A stretch of DNA of 64,000 bases from Vibrio hangzhouensis (lineage in GTDB: Bacteria; Pseudomonadota; Gammaproteobacteria; Enterobacterales; Vibrionaceae), in NCBI RefSeq assembly GCF_900107935.1, contig NZ_FNVG01000013.1, positions 62,001 to 126,000 on the forward strand. Direction: 5' to 3'. Position 1 is the stretch's first letter. Every line of letters starts with the position of its first letter. Positions 13,301 through 22,859 of this stretch are shown here, one piece after another. Below the pieces are notes generated by a model, which was not told the DNA's origin, ran no database searches, and was given only the letters and a program-made list of their open reading frames with translations. The translations under genes and the position numbers were made by a program.

Positions 13301-13923
13301 GTGAAGCAGCCGTGGCGCTCACAGAGCGCATTGACTGGGAAAAAGTAGACGGTATGGTGCCGGCTATTGTTCAGGACTTTCAGTCTGGGCAGGTATTGAT
13401 GATGGGGTACATGAACCCGGACGCACTGGATAAAACAATGGAGACAGAGCAGGTAACGTTTTTCTCTCGTACCAAGTCTCGATTGTGGACCAAAGGTGAA
13501 ACGTCAGGCAACGTGTTGCAGCTTCGCAATATCGCACTGGATTGTGACAATGACACTTTGCTGGTCAAAGTGGATCCGATTGGCCCTACTTGCCACACAG
13601 GCACAACCACGTGTTTTGACGCGGATGCTCAGGAAGAGTCACAGATGGTGTGGCTTCATCAGCTTGAAAAACTGCTTGCCGCTCGAAAAGACGCGGATCC
13701 GCAATCTTCTTACACAGCGAGCCTCTACGCTCGCGGCACCAAACGTATTTCGCAGAAAGTGGGCGAAGAAGGGGTTGAAGTCGCGCTTGCGGCAACGTCG
13801 GGTGACAAGGCGGAGTTAGTGTGTGAGTCAGCCGATCTGATCTATCACTTGATGGTGCTATTACAGGATCAGGGTTTATCGATGAATGACGTTGTGAATA
13901 AACTTAAAGAGCGTCATAAGTAA
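13297..13923 (+). CDS. hisI: Bifunctional phosphoribosyl-AMP cyclohydrolase / phosphoribosyl-ATP pyrophosphatase HisIE
   Basis: 208 residues catalysing steps 2 and 3 of the pathway. The N-terminal HisI domain has the Zn ligands ([16 protein letters not shown]) and the [17 protein letters not shown] signature. The C-terminal HisE domain (about 115-208) has the helical [13 protein letters not shown] motif. Last gene of the operon, followed by a strong terminator. Confidence 0.97.
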
Positions 13924-13948
13924 CCCCACATCCATCAAATCAATCCAG

Positions 13949-13985
13949 AGCCCCAATATCAGTTGACCTGTCTTGGGGCTTTTTT
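13949..13985 (+). terminator. his operon terminator
   Basis: AGCCCCAA / TTGGGGCT stem with a 16-nt loop, followed by T6. It separates the his operon from the convergent glycan cassette. Confidence 0.85.
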
Positions 13986-14921
13986 CTACATAACCATTGC
14001 TGTTTTCACCATCGCTTTGAATCGTTTCATGCTTGGGTAACAGATAAAGGTTTCCAGATGCTTGAAGGTGCGTTGTGCGTAGTTCTTGTGCTCGTTAGCA
14101 TACTCGCAATACGCATCCATTAGTCGTCCATCAACAAAGCGCTTTACATCAGGACACTGAGCGGAGGCCTCGCTCATGTGACGTTCTGCGATGATTTTCA
14201 TCGCCTCAATTCGTTTGGGAATATTGGAAGATACACTGCCCTCACGCATCAGATAATACATTTGGATAGCCGAGGTAAAACCAACCTCACCAACTTCACT
14301 CAGCTTCAGCCATAAATCCCAGTCACTGGCGCTGGGTAGTGTGGTGTCAAACCCGCCAACGTCAAGATAGGCGTCGCGGCGGCACATCACAGACGAGGTT
14401 CCGACAATGTTCTCTTTAAACAGTATGCTGGTGGCGTCTATTAGGCGTTGATATTCGCCATTGTCTTCTCGGTTTTTTACATACTGTTGAAACTCTGGCC
14501 AATAGTCAAAGCAGGGAATGATTAGCTCCTGAGCGCTATTGATGTGTTCATAGTTAGTAAAGCTCAGAGACACCTCTGGATGCTGAGCCATAAAACGGAC
14601 CTGTTTCGACAATTTGTCTGCAGTCCAGGTATCGTCGGCGTCAAGGAATGCAAGGTAATCTCCCGTGGCCACTTCTACCCCTAAGTTGCGGGCGGCGCCC
14701 GGACCAACGCGATGACCCCTGACGAGTATGAGGTCTGTTCTGGTGTTCATCAGTTCCTGAATATACTCGAGAGAACCGTCGGTCGAACCATCATCAATGA
14801 TGATAACTTCCTTCTCGACCCCGACTTGCTCGTCGATACTGTTCAGGCAGGCAGGCAAGAAATCCAGACAGTTGTAGTTGGGTATGATAATGCTGATGAA
14901 AGGTTGCTGAAGTGAAATCAT
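13986..14921 (-). CDS. Family 2 glycosyltransferase
   Basis: 311 residues from the ATG giving MISLQQPFISIIIPNYNCLDF, which overlaps the upstream stop as ATGA and has an AAGGAG ribosome site. An earlier in-frame start (14942) is less likely. GT-A fold: nucleotide-binding IIDDGSTDGS (about 41-50), GPGAARNLG, and the metal-binding DADD at 94-97. No membrane segment is obvious, so it is a cytoplasmic or peripheral inverting transferase using a nucleotide sugar. Last gene of a coupled four-gene cassette with a flippase and a family 4 transferase, which points to a surface glycan. Donor and acceptor cannot be told. Confidence 0.88.
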   Translation of the reverse strand: MISLQQPFISIIIPNYNCLDFLPACLNSIDEQVGVEKEVIIIDDGSTDGSLEYIQELMNTRTDLILVRGHRVGPGAARNLGVEVATGDYLAFLDADDTWTADKLSKQVRFMAQHPEVSLSFTNYEHINSAQELIIPCFDYWPEFQQYVKNREDNGEYQRLIDATSILFKENIVGTSSVMCRRDAYLDVGGFDTTLPSASDWDLWLKLSEVGEVGFTSAIQMYYLMREGSVSSNIPKRIEAMKIIAERHMSEASAQCPDVKRFVDGRLMDAYCEYANEHKNYAQRTFKHLETFICYPSMKRFKAMVKTAMVM

Positions 14922-16321
14922 TTTTGAGCTCCTTGTTGGCAAACTATCGATTTATCTGAGGATTCTGTCCAATGGGAGTAACTCCAGACTGCGAGCCCTA
15001 TGCTTTGCAAAACCATGGCTAACCACATAGCCACCACGGATGGATTGGCGGCAATCCAGCCAGCAATCCAGGCAACATGAAGGGCTATTGGCAGATATGA
15101 CATGGGCAGCGATAAACGCTGTTGGCTGGCGCGGTCGAACAGGACAGCACGCACGGTATATAAGCCGATAAAGCAAAACACGACGCCGCTGAGTCCATAA
15201 ATCAGGCTAGAAATGGTAAATGTCACCATGGCGATGACAGCCATGACAGCATTGATTTTAAGGACCACTCTGGGTTGCTTTTCTACATAGCATCCAGTCG
15301 TCAACGTATGGGATATCTGCTTAAGTGCCATACCGAGAGCAAGCCAGGGTATCCATTCTGCGGCCTGGTGATATCGGGGTGGGAACCAGTGCTCTATGAG
15401 CCATGGAGCAACGCACGCTATACCCATCGCAAACCAGAGGGTTGCATGACACATGCCTTCCGCAATGCGGGCGGTTTTTTTCATGCCGCCGGGTTCGTTG
15501 AGGATCTGGAATCGCTTCGGAAACCACCACAGGGTTAAGGGTTCACATAAGAAGGCGACAATCAGCGCGAATTGCATTGCCAATGCATACTGAGCCAGAG
15601 TGTCCAGCCCCAGTGTTGCTGCCAGTATCCAGCGTTCCGCACCTGAGGCTGCAAACAGCAGTATGCCTGAGGCGATCAATGGGATGCCGTAATGGCGCAG
15701 TTGTTTTGCCACCTGAGGATCCCAACCAATCGGAACCGTTCGGTATTGATGAATGATGAGCACAGTGGCGAGGGCGGTAGACGATAGAAGGCCCGATAAT
15801 AAGACCCCTGTAACTCCCATATTCCACTTCAGAAACAATAGGGTCATTAGCGCCTGCAGTACGGCTTTACCGCTGGTAACGACAAAAAACAATCTTGCGT
15901 TATCAATGAGTCTTAACCATGTTAGCGGCATATTGATTGCAGCGCTGATGATCAGAGTGCTCAGTGTCAGCACCAGGTCAATAGTGCTGATCGACGGCCA
16001 TGTCGTCAGGATCAGCCAACAGACTGGCACGGACAAAATGACTGCCCATAACGCGATGATCAGCTGTTGCAGTGTTGCGGTACTATTCAGGGTGTTAAAG
16101 TCCTCGCCCTTTGCGTCACCAGCATAACGATAAAGCGCTTCTATCAATCCAAAGCCAATGATTATCCCGCCTATGTTCAATACAGAAATCCACAGGTCTA
16201 AGGCGCCGTAATCATGAGTGTCCAAAGCGCTGGCAACGATGGGCAGCATCAGGAAAGAGACCCCCTTCATCAGAACCAGTCCGGCAGCATAGTAAAGAGA
16301 CTGTTGAAGTGCTTTACGCAT
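14918..16321 (-). CDS. Polysaccharide/oligosaccharide flippase (Wzx-like)
   Basis: 467 residues, with about 12-14 predicted membrane helices throughout, resembling the polysaccharide_synt/MVF-type lipid-linked oligosaccharide flippases. The start is the ATG within TAATG, overlapping the upstream stop, with a GAAGGAG site. The N-terminus (KALQQSLYYAAGLVLMKGVSFLMLPIVAS) is typical of the family. It presumably moves an undecaprenyl-linked glycan across the inner membrane. I see no Wzy polymerase or Wzz nearby, so the glycan may be a single unit or be finished elsewhere. Confidence 0.83.
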   Translation of the reverse strand: MRKALQQSLYYAAGLVLMKGVSFLMLPIVASALDTHDYGALDLWISVLNIGGIIIGFGLIEALYRYAGDAKGEDFNTLNSTATLQQLIIALWAVILSVPVCWLILTTWPSISTIDLVLTLSTLIISAAINMPLTWLRLIDNARLFFVVTSGKAVLQALMTLLFLKWNMGVTGVLLSGLLSSTALATVLIIHQYRTVPIGWDPQVAKQLRHYGIPLIASGILLFAASGAERWILAATLGLDTLAQYALAMQFALIVAFLCEPLTLWWFPKRFQILNEPGGMKKTARIAEGMCHATLWFAMGIACVAPWLIEHWFPPRYHQAAEWIPWLALGMALKQISHTLTTGCYVEKQPRVVLKINAVMAVIAMVTFTISSLIYGLSGVVFCFIGLYTVRAVLFDRASQQRLSLPMSYLPIALHVAWIAGWIAANPSVVAMWLAMVLQSIGLAVWSYSHWTESSDKSIVCQQGAQK

Positions 16322-17487
16322 TAGCAAGCTCCTTCAATAGCCTTGGCTAGTTGGATACCACTAACTGTGGCGCTATAAAAATGGCTGACCCGATTGCGCG
16401 CCCTTTGCACCAGTTTCAATCGCTCAACTTCGGACAGAGAACGCATTGCAGTGATCGCTGTAGCCAATTGTGGTGGTGCTTTAGGAGGCACCAGCACACC
16501 CGTATCCTCAGTCACCATTTCCTCACAGCCCATAAATTGGCTGCAAATAACCGGGAGACCTAATGCCATCGCTTCTTTTACCACGACAGGGCCCGTGTCC
16601 CTGTCACCGTTTTTTGCTTCGCAAAACGGGGTACAAAGAGCAATGTAGTGAGCTGCGTTCGCAATGATCCACTCCGCGTGCCGGCTTCCAAGAAAATGAA
16701 TGTATTCATCTATTCCCAGCTTTTTGGCCAGTGTGTTCAGGTCAGATTTTAGCTCTCCGTCTCCAACCAAATCGAGTTGAGGCCTGTCGGACTCGGGAAG
16801 CAGAGCAAGGCCTTCAAATAGATCGGACAAGCCCTTTTTCTCGGTTAAGCGACCCACAAACAGCAATCGGCCGTTGTGCTTGGCGACAGGGCGAAATGGG
16901 TAACGCTGTAATTCAATGCCGCAAGCAACAAGGTGTACCAAAGAAGTGGGGGATAAGTTTCGAAAACGTTGCTGCATATCTTTGCAAACCGCAATGGCAA
17001 AGGAAGATGAAGACAATTTGAGCGGCAGGTCTGCTGGTTGTGCATAGACATCAAAGCCGTGACCAACAAAAGATACCTGACAGTCGAGGAGTTTTGCGGC
17101 CGTAATGGCCGTCGCCGTGGTGTGCAGGGCAAAATGGGCGTGCAGATGGTCACAGTGCTGTTTTCTTGCGATGTAAGCCAACTGGCCAGCGCTGCGTATC
17201 AGAGACTTTTTGGGAAGCCCGGTTTGTTGCAACACAAACCTTATCGCTTTACAACTGCGTATCGGGGAACGTAACCAACTTGAGAGTGCCTGAATCAATG
17301 AAACATGAGTAATGGTTCTTGCTTCATCGACCAGAGCGCTGTCGGCGGGTTGACCACTTCCGGGGTTGACGTTAAAAGCCAAAGGGCGCACTCGATATCC
17401 CTGAGCTATCATTGCTCGCATTTCCGTTCCGACAAACGTCTCTGATAGCACAGGGAAATCACTTAATACGTAGCCGAGCGTTTTCAT
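16321..17487 (-). CDS. Family 4 glycosyltransferase (GT-B)
   Basis: 388 residues. The C-terminal half shows the GT4 nucleotide-sugar site: GRLTEKKGLSDLFEGL, LVGDGEL, and the EX7E-type motif in the VVKEAMALGLPVICSQ region (around 305-325). The N-terminal acceptor domain starts KTLGYVLSDFPVLSETFVGTEM, similar to WcaL/ExpE-like colanic-acid and exopolysaccharide transferases. ATG overlaps the stop of the Asn-synthetase-like gene (ATGA). Retaining transferase, cytoplasmic, substrates unknown. Confidence 0.86.
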   Translation of the reverse strand: MKTLGYVLSDFPVLSETFVGTEMRAMIAQGYRVRPLAFNVNPGSGQPADSALVDEARTITHVSLIQALSSWLRSPIRSCKAIRFVLQQTGLPKKSLIRSAGQLAYIARKQHCDHLHAHFALHTTATAITAAKLLDCQVSFVGHGFDVYAQPADLPLKLSSSSFAIAVCKDMQQRFRNLSPTSLVHLVACGIELQRYPFRPVAKHNGRLLFVGRLTEKKGLSDLFEGLALLPESDRPQLDLVGDGELKSDLNTLAKKLGIDEYIHFLGSRHAEWIIANAAHYIALCTPFCEAKNGDRDTGPVVVKEAMALGLPVICSQFMGCEEMVTEDTGVLVPPKAPPQLATAITAMRSLSEVERLKLVQRARNRVSHFYSATVSGIQLAKAIEGAC

Positions 17488-19184
17488 AGTTCAGACTCCT
17501 GTCCGGCGTGTTTACGTGATGAAGACGATGGGGCTCCCAGTTTTCTGAAGTGGGCCCAAACTGCGCTGTAGCCAAGCGTCGGTAAGTGATTACGAATATG
17601 TTGCAAGTCATGCTCTTCTTTGATGTTCAGATGGCACTGCATTTGATCCAGACTCGACTCCAGTTGAGTTGCTGAGACGTTGTCTGACAGGGATGCATAA
17701 CTGAAAAGCGGCGCCGTCTGTTTGCCCCAGCGGTTGACGCCAAGTCGACTAGCCAGTGCAGGATAACGATAACTGAGGGGAAGGCCTTTGCTCAGAGGTT
17801 TATCCGTTTTATCCCAGCGAATAGACGCCAGTTTCGGTGCCAGTATTTCAATGGCTTTACGATGGAAGGTACTGCTCAGTTTAAAACGAACGGGCAGGTG
17901 CGCCATATGGTAGAGGGCATCCTGATTCAAAAAAGGATGGCAACGGAGATAGTGCGCATCGAGCATTTGCTGGCCATTTGCCACAAAGCGTGCCACCCGA
18001 TTTTGCACGTAGAAATTGTCGAGGAACATAGCGGGCGTTGAAAAGTAGTCAATATGCTCATCAATGCGATTATTCAGCTCTGCCATCATGGCTTGCTTGA
18101 ATTGAGGGGCATATTCAAAGAAGGGAGTAGCAGACTTAGCAAACTCCTGCTGTATGTAACTGCGCGCTTTCCCCATCAACTGGTCTCGGGCAATAACACC
18201 CTGACCAAACAGACTGTATCCAGGAAAACCGCGATCATAATAAAAGGCTCGCGTGGTTTCGGCGCCAGTACCGGTAAGTAGGGTGCGTCCTGAGGTTAGT
18301 GAAAGCAGTTTACGGTCAAGTACAGAGTGGGCGTGGTGCAAAGGCACTTCTCCTGCTCCCAGTTGAGCCACTCTTTGTATATTTTGATACTGGGTTGGGT
18401 CTATCGACGATTGGCCGGTAAAGAGTTTCAGCCCTGCTTGCTGCGCCAGTGCGTGGGCAATTTGATAATCACCCGATTCAGGATGGCCGTAAGTTAAGGT
18501 TTCTGGTTTCTTTCCCAGTGCAATTGCAGCGGAAAGAATCAACCTTGAATCGAGTCCGCCACTTAGGGAGACCAAGGGTGCGGTGCCCTGTGAGAACGCA
18601 ATTCGGACTGCTTCAACAAAGGCTTCCAATGCATCTTCGAAACGAGTTTGACTGTTGTACAGAACGGGAGAGTGGGTGCTTTCCAGTTCAATGTCAGCAA
18701 AAGCATTGATTGTTAACCGGGTACGACCTGACAGGCAGCGGATATTTTGCCAAAGGGTACATTCACCGAATAGCTGGCCAAAGGCCACCAGCATGCGCAT
18801 CGATGTGTCATCTAGCTTCTCATCCTGCGACAACTCATAAAGTGTCTGACGGCTGGTGGCGACTTGGATGGTGTCACCCCCACGTTTTAACCAAACCGGG
18901 AACAGTCCGAGTACATCGGTGTTAGCTTTCACTGTTGAGTTGAGGTGATCCAGTGCCAACCAGCTACGCCCCCAGTACGCTTTGTGCTGTCCTGCCAACA
19001 CATCACCAATGATAAGGCGATCCTTATCTCTGCATGCAGGGTCGCCCCAGCACAGAATGGAAAAGTTGTCTTGACGAATAATCGTATGATCGTCCACGGG
19101 GGCATCGAAAATCTGTTCGAGGTCTTTTTCCTGGAGACGGTTTATCTGCGGTTTTTTATGAACGGTTAAAATATAGTGTGCCAT
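17484..19184 (-). CDS. Asparagine-synthetase-like protein in a glycan cassette
   Basis: 566 residues. The C-terminal PP-loop synthetase domain is clear: SLSGGLDSRLILSAA with the ATP pyrophosphatase motif at 208-214. The N-terminus (MAHYILTVHKKPQ) lacks the Cys2 nucleophile of glutamine-dependent AsnB, so it cannot use glutamine in the usual way, although the N-terminal 200 residues may keep an Ntn-like fold. The usual GDGGDE loop is replaced by TGTGAETT near 304-311. It heads a four-gene coupled cassette with glycosyltransferases and a flippase. An ATP-dependent amide formation on a sugar acid or glycan is one guess. The reaction cannot be read from sequence. Confidence 0.72.
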   Translation of the reverse strand: MAHYILTVHKKPQINRLQEKDLEQIFDAPVDDHTIIRQDNFSILCWGDPACRDKDRLIIGDVLAGQHKAYWGRSWLALDHLNSTVKANTDVLGLFPVWLKRGGDTIQVATSRQTLYELSQDEKLDDTSMRMLVAFGQLFGECTLWQNIRCLSGRTRLTINAFADIELESTHSPVLYNSQTRFEDALEAFVEAVRIAFSQGTAPLVSLSGGLDSRLILSAAIALGKKPETLTYGHPESGDYQIAHALAQQAGLKLFTGQSSIDPTQYQNIQRVAQLGAGEVPLHHAHSVLDRKLLSLTSGRTLLTGTGAETTRAFYYDRGFPGYSLFGQGVIARDQLMGKARSYIQQEFAKSATPFFEYAPQFKQAMMAELNNRIDEHIDYFSTPAMFLDNFYVQNRVARFVANGQQMLDAHYLRCHPFLNQDALYHMAHLPVRFKLSSTFHRKAIEILAPKLASIRWDKTDKPLSKGLPLSYRYPALASRLGVNRWGKQTAPLFSYASLSDNVSATQLESSLDQMQCHLNIKEEHDLQHIRNHLPTLGYSAVWAHFRKLGAPSSSSRKHAGQESEL

Positions 19185-19380
19185 CCCTGAGCCTCGGTTC
19201 TGGTGTGTTTTGTAGACTCAGTGCAACAGGTGTGCCTAAAATAATATGTTTATAAAACAGTTTGTTACATTGTTGTCTGAACAGTGTTTTTGCCCATTAT
19301 CATTTTGAAACCCAATTTGCTAGTGGGGCTGCTTAAACTGAGAATGTGACAAATAGAGGCGCTTAGTGGGAGAGGGTCGG

Positions 19381-19405
19381 AAAACAGGGGAGTGGTGCTC
19401 CCCTG
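19381..19405 (-). terminator. Terminator after the 133-residue membrane protein gene
   Basis: CAGGGGAG / CTCCCCTG perfect 8-bp stem with a 5-nt loop, followed on the reverse strand by TTTT. Confidence 0.75.
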
Positions 19406-19424
19406 GCAAAGCTTCATATTGGGA

Positions 19425-19826
19425 TTAGCGGAGGTAGCGCGCATTGATACTGACGTACCAACGCTGAAGTTGACCGTTGGTTTTATCGACCCAAAGATCA
19501 TTATGATAGAGATAAATTCGGCCATTAACGGTCAATGATAAGCTGTTGTCACCCGTTTTCTCGATACGGGCAAATTGATCGGAAGTTACAAGAAATGGTT
19601 CCAGATCGCTGATATCGCCTGTTTGAGACACGACAAAGTAAGCGAATTTGCTTCCAGCATCCGGGTCGGTTGATAACACCCTGTGAGCAACCAATGTAAA
19701 TTCACTATCCAGTGGCGTTTTGAGTGTTTGTGGGCCGATGTTTTCATGGGTAGGGATGAATACCCATGCCAGTGTCGCGACTGCGATGAGGAAGACCATC
19801 AATAGGGCGTAGAGGAACTTTTTCAT
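19425..19826 (-). CDS. Small membrane-anchored protein of unknown function
   Basis: 133 residues, not recognised. One hydrophobic helix at residues about 4-24 (FLYALLMVFLIAVATLAWVF) serves as a membrane anchor or uncleaved signal, and the rest is a hydrophilic, beta-rich extracytoplasmic domain ending in a Trp/Tyr-rich stretch (NDLWVDKTNGQLQRWYVSI). ATG start. It stands alone: a 240-bp gap and its own terminator separate it from the glycan cassette, and 140 bp separate it from the SpoVR-family gene. Hypothetical. Confidence 0.65.
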   Translation of the reverse strand: MKKFLYALLMVFLIAVATLAWVFIPTHENIGPQTLKTPLDSEFTLVAHRVLSTDPDAGSKFAYFVVSQTGDISDLEPFLVTSDQFARIEKTGDNSLSLTVNGRIYLYHNDLWVDKTNGQLQRWYVSINARYLR

Positions 19827-19893
19827 GTCGTTGCTTCATTCTATTCAGTAGCGTTAGCTTATGGCGGAATGGCTGAGAAATGTCAATGAAATT

Positions 19894-19924
19894 AAGCGGA
19901 TTACCCATGACAGGCAATCCGCTT
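19894..19924 (-). terminator. Hairpin downstream of the SpoVR-family gene
   Basis: AAGCGGATT / AATCCGCTT perfect 9-bp stem with a 13-nt loop, 40 bp past the stop. The reverse strand continues AATTTC, so the T-run is weak. C/G-rich short inverted repeats at about 19939-19962 may add to it. Confidence 0.6.
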
Positions 19925-19965
19925 GGGCTTCAGGAAACCCCTAAGGGGAAGGGGAACCCCGAACT

Positions 19966-21498
19966 TTAAATACTGGAATTGTAAGGCTCACGTTTTGGGC
20001 ATGTCGCCAAAATTTCACGTCGGCCAGACTCTTTCACTTCCTCCAAAATGACATCAAAGCCCCACAGACGGTATAAGTGTTTGAGAACCTCTTCATGGCT
20101 CTTATCAAGAGGAATACGATTATGAGGAATATGCTGCAGGGTCAATGAACGATCACCGCGCACATCCACATTGAATACCTGAATATTTGGTTCAAGATTA
20201 CTCAGGTTATATTGAGCAGCGAGTTTCTCGCGAATCTTTCTGTATCCCATTTCATCGTGAATAGCGGATATTTCAATAAAGTTTTTTCTATCATCATCCA
20301 CAATAGAAAACAGTTTAAATTCGCGCATTAGGTGGGGAGATAAATACTGACTGATAAAGCTTTCGTCTTTAAAGTTGTGCATGGCAAAGTGCACAGCTTC
20401 GAGCCAATCGCTCCCTGCCAATTCTGGGAACCACTCTTTATCCTCGTCGGTGGGCTCTTCACAAATGCGTTTAATATCTCGGAACATGGCGAAACCAAGC
20501 GCATAAGGGTTGATGCCACTGAAGTATGGGCTGTTGTAGGGGGGTTGGGCGACAACACTGGTATGGCTGTGCAAAAACTCAAGGATGAATTTGTCTGTCA
20601 CCAGTCCTTCATCATAAAGATGATTGAGAATAGTGTAGTGCCAGAAAGTTGCCCACCCTTCATTCATAACCTGAGTTTGTTTTTGAGGATAGAAGTACTG
20701 GCTGATCTTGCGTACGATGCGCACGATTTCCCGTTGCCAAGGCTCAAGAAGCGGAGCGTTTTTCTCAATAAAGTAAAGTATGTTCTCCTGAGGCTCGGTT
20801 GGGAAACGAACCTTCTGATCTTCTGCAGGTGTCCGGTTCTTAGGCACGGTGCGCCAAAGTTCGTTTACCTGAGACTGTAAGTAGGCTTCGCGCTGTTCCT
20901 GACGAATTTTTTCTTCGGCGATGGAGATCTTTTCCGGTCGTTTGTAGCGATCCACGCCATAGTTCATCAGAGCATGGCACGAGTCGAGAATTTGCTCTAC
21001 TTCCTCGACACCGTATTTCTGCTCGCAATCCGCAATGTAGTTTTTGGCAAACAATAGGTAGTCAATGATTGAACTGGCATCGGTCCAGGTCTGAAACAGG
21101 TAGTTGCCTTTAAAGAAGGAATTGTGGCCGTAACAAGCGTGTGCCATAACCAGTGCTTGCATCGTCACGGAATTCTCCTCCATCAGATAGGCGATACAGG
21201 GATCCGAATTAATAACAATTTCATAGGCCAGCCCCATTTGGCCATGTTTATAGCCTTGTTCGGTCTGGATAAATTTTTTGCCGAAGGACCAGTGGTTATA
21301 GTTGATAGGCATACCAATACTGGAGTAGGCGTCCATCATCTGCTCAGAGGTAATGACTTCTATTTGGTTTGGATAGGTATCCAGTTTGTAGTGCTCCGCT
21401 ACACGTTTTATTTCGACGTGATAACGTTCCAGCATGTCAAAGGTCCAGTCCGGACCATCAGGCAATACCTTAGAGGTTGCTTTGGCTTTTGTAGTCAT
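19966..21498 (-). CDS. SpoVR family protein (YcgB)
   Basis: 510 residues, the usual length for Gram-negative YcgB/SpoVR. Typical segments are seen: WSFGKKFIQTEQGYKHGQMGLAYEIVINSDPC near 70-100, HACYGHNSFFKGNYLF near 120-135 and the conserved MNEGWATFWHYTI near 275-287. Biochemical function is unknown. In Bacillus SpoVR is involved in spore cortex formation, which does not apply here. It lies 11 bp downstream of yeaH in the conserved yeaG-yeaH-ycgB order, a stress and stationary-phase module in enterobacteria. Confidence 0.92.
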   Translation of the reverse strand: MTTKAKATSKVLPDGPDWTFDMLERYHVEIKRVAEHYKLDTYPNQIEVITSEQMMDAYSSIGMPINYNHWSFGKKFIQTEQGYKHGQMGLAYEIVINSDPCIAYLMEENSVTMQALVMAHACYGHNSFFKGNYLFQTWTDASSIIDYLLFAKNYIADCEQKYGVEEVEQILDSCHALMNYGVDRYKRPEKISIAEEKIRQEQREAYLQSQVNELWRTVPKNRTPAEDQKVRFPTEPQENILYFIEKNAPLLEPWQREIVRIVRKISQYFYPQKQTQVMNEGWATFWHYTILNHLYDEGLVTDKFILEFLHSHTSVVAQPPYNSPYFSGINPYALGFAMFRDIKRICEEPTDEDKEWFPELAGSDWLEAVHFAMHNFKDESFISQYLSPHLMREFKLFSIVDDDRKNFIEISAIHDEMGYRKIREKLAAQYNLSNLEPNIQVFNVDVRGDRSLTLQHIPHNRIPLDKSHEEVLKHLYRLWGFDVILEEVKESGRREILATCPKREPYNSSI

Positions 21499-21509
21499 AT
21501 CACGTCTCC

Positions 21510-22781
21510 CTATGCTGTCTCTTTATGAAACAACTCCCTAAACACAGGGAATATGTCATCTACAGAACGAATGTTCTTCATTGCAAAGTTGTCAAAGTCG
21601 TTTTCGAGTTTCTCGTACTCATGCCAGAGCGTTTGATGCGTTCTGCGGGTGATTTCAATGTAAGAGTAATATTGGCAAGCGGGTAACAACTTATTCACGA
21701 GCAGCTCACGGCAGCGAGGTGAATCATCCGCCCAGTTGTCGCCATCCGAAGCTTGGGCAGCGTAGATATTCCACTCATCAAGAGGATAGCGGTCCTCAAC
21801 AATTTCTTGCATGAGTTTCAGTGCACTGGACACTATGGTTCCGCCCGTTTCCTGAGAGTAGAAAAACTCGTGTTCATCCACTTCTTTTGCCTGAGTGTGG
21901 TGGCGGATAAAGACGACTTCGACGTTTTCATAGGTTCGTGTCAGGAACAAATAGAGTAGTACGTAGAAGCGTTTAGCTATGTCTTTAGTTGCTTGATCCA
22001 TGGAGCCGGATACGTCCATGAGACAGAACATCACGGCCTGACTTGAGGGGACGGGACGCTTCTCGTAATTTTTGAAACGCAGGTCGAAGGTATCGATAAA
22101 CGGCACGCTGTCTATCTTTTTGCGAAGCTCTGCGATTTCTTGTTTGAGGCGATTTTCTTCCATCGGTTGAGCGGGTTCGCTCATTTGGATGTCATCGAGT
22201 TGCTGGCACAACTCATCCAGCATACGTCGTTTGCCAGCGGTCATTGCAGTGCGACGTGCCAGAGACTGTTGCAAAGAACGTACAATGGCGATATTTGACG
22301 GCATACCAGCGGTTTGATAACCGGCGCGGTGCGTTTTCCACTCCTTTATTTTGTTGATTTGGTTTTTCTTCAGGTTGGGTAGAGCGAGATCTTCAAACAG
22401 AATATCAAGGTACTCGTCCTTTGAAATCTGGAAAACAAATTCGTCCTCACCTTCGCCATCGGGGCTGGCTTCTCCCTGACCGGAGCCTCCGCCCTGTCCA
22501 CCTTTAGGCGGCCTTTCAATTTTGTCACCGGTAATAAACTGGTCGTTACCGGGATGAACTCGCTCTTTAAGGCCTCCTTGACCTTGATGGAAAATAGGCT
22601 CACTGATGTCCTTGGTAGGAATTGAAACGTCTTCACCTGTTTCAGTATTCGTGATTGAGCGGCGGTTGACAGCATCCGTCACCGATTCTTTGATTTTCTG
22701 CTTATGTCTGCGCAAAAAGCGCTGCCTGTTGACGGCACTCTTATTTTTGCCGTTCAAGCGTCTATCAATAAATTGTGCCAT
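21510..22781 (-). CDS. yeaH: YeaH/YhbH family protein (DUF444)
   Basis: 423 residues. The N-terminal region is basic ([28 protein letters not shown]) and there is a Gly-rich linker around 90-110. The C-terminal half is von Willebrand A-like, with the metal-site motif [11 protein letters not shown] and the [10 protein letters not shown] loop. Partner of the YeaG kinase, probably its substrate or adaptor. Middle gene of the yeaG-yeaH-ycgB operon, 78 bp after yeaG. Confidence 0.93.
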   Translation of the reverse strand: MAQFIDRRLNGKNKSAVNRQRFLRRHKQKIKESVTDAVNRRSITNTETGEDVSIPTKDISEPIFHQGQGGLKERVHPGNDQFITGDKIERPPKGGQGGGSGQGEASPDGEGEDEFVFQISKDEYLDILFEDLALPNLKKNQINKIKEWKTHRAGYQTAGMPSNIAIVRSLQQSLARRTAMTAGKRRMLDELCQQLDDIQMSEPAQPMEENRLKQEIAELRKKIDSVPFIDTFDLRFKNYEKRPVPSSQAVMFCLMDVSGSMDQATKDIAKRFYVLLYLFLTRTYENVEVVFIRHHTQAKEVDEHEFFYSQETGGTIVSSALKLMQEIVEDRYPLDEWNIYAAQASDGDNWADDSPRCRELLVNKLLPACQYYSYIEITRRTHQTLWHEYEKLENDFDNFAMKNIRSVDDIFPVFRELFHKETA

Positions 22782-22859
22782 GAGTTACTCCCTGTATTCC
22801 CCCTCACCATACAGCCACCGAGCCGTTGCCCGGGGCTGCAACTAAACAGTCAGGTGTAC

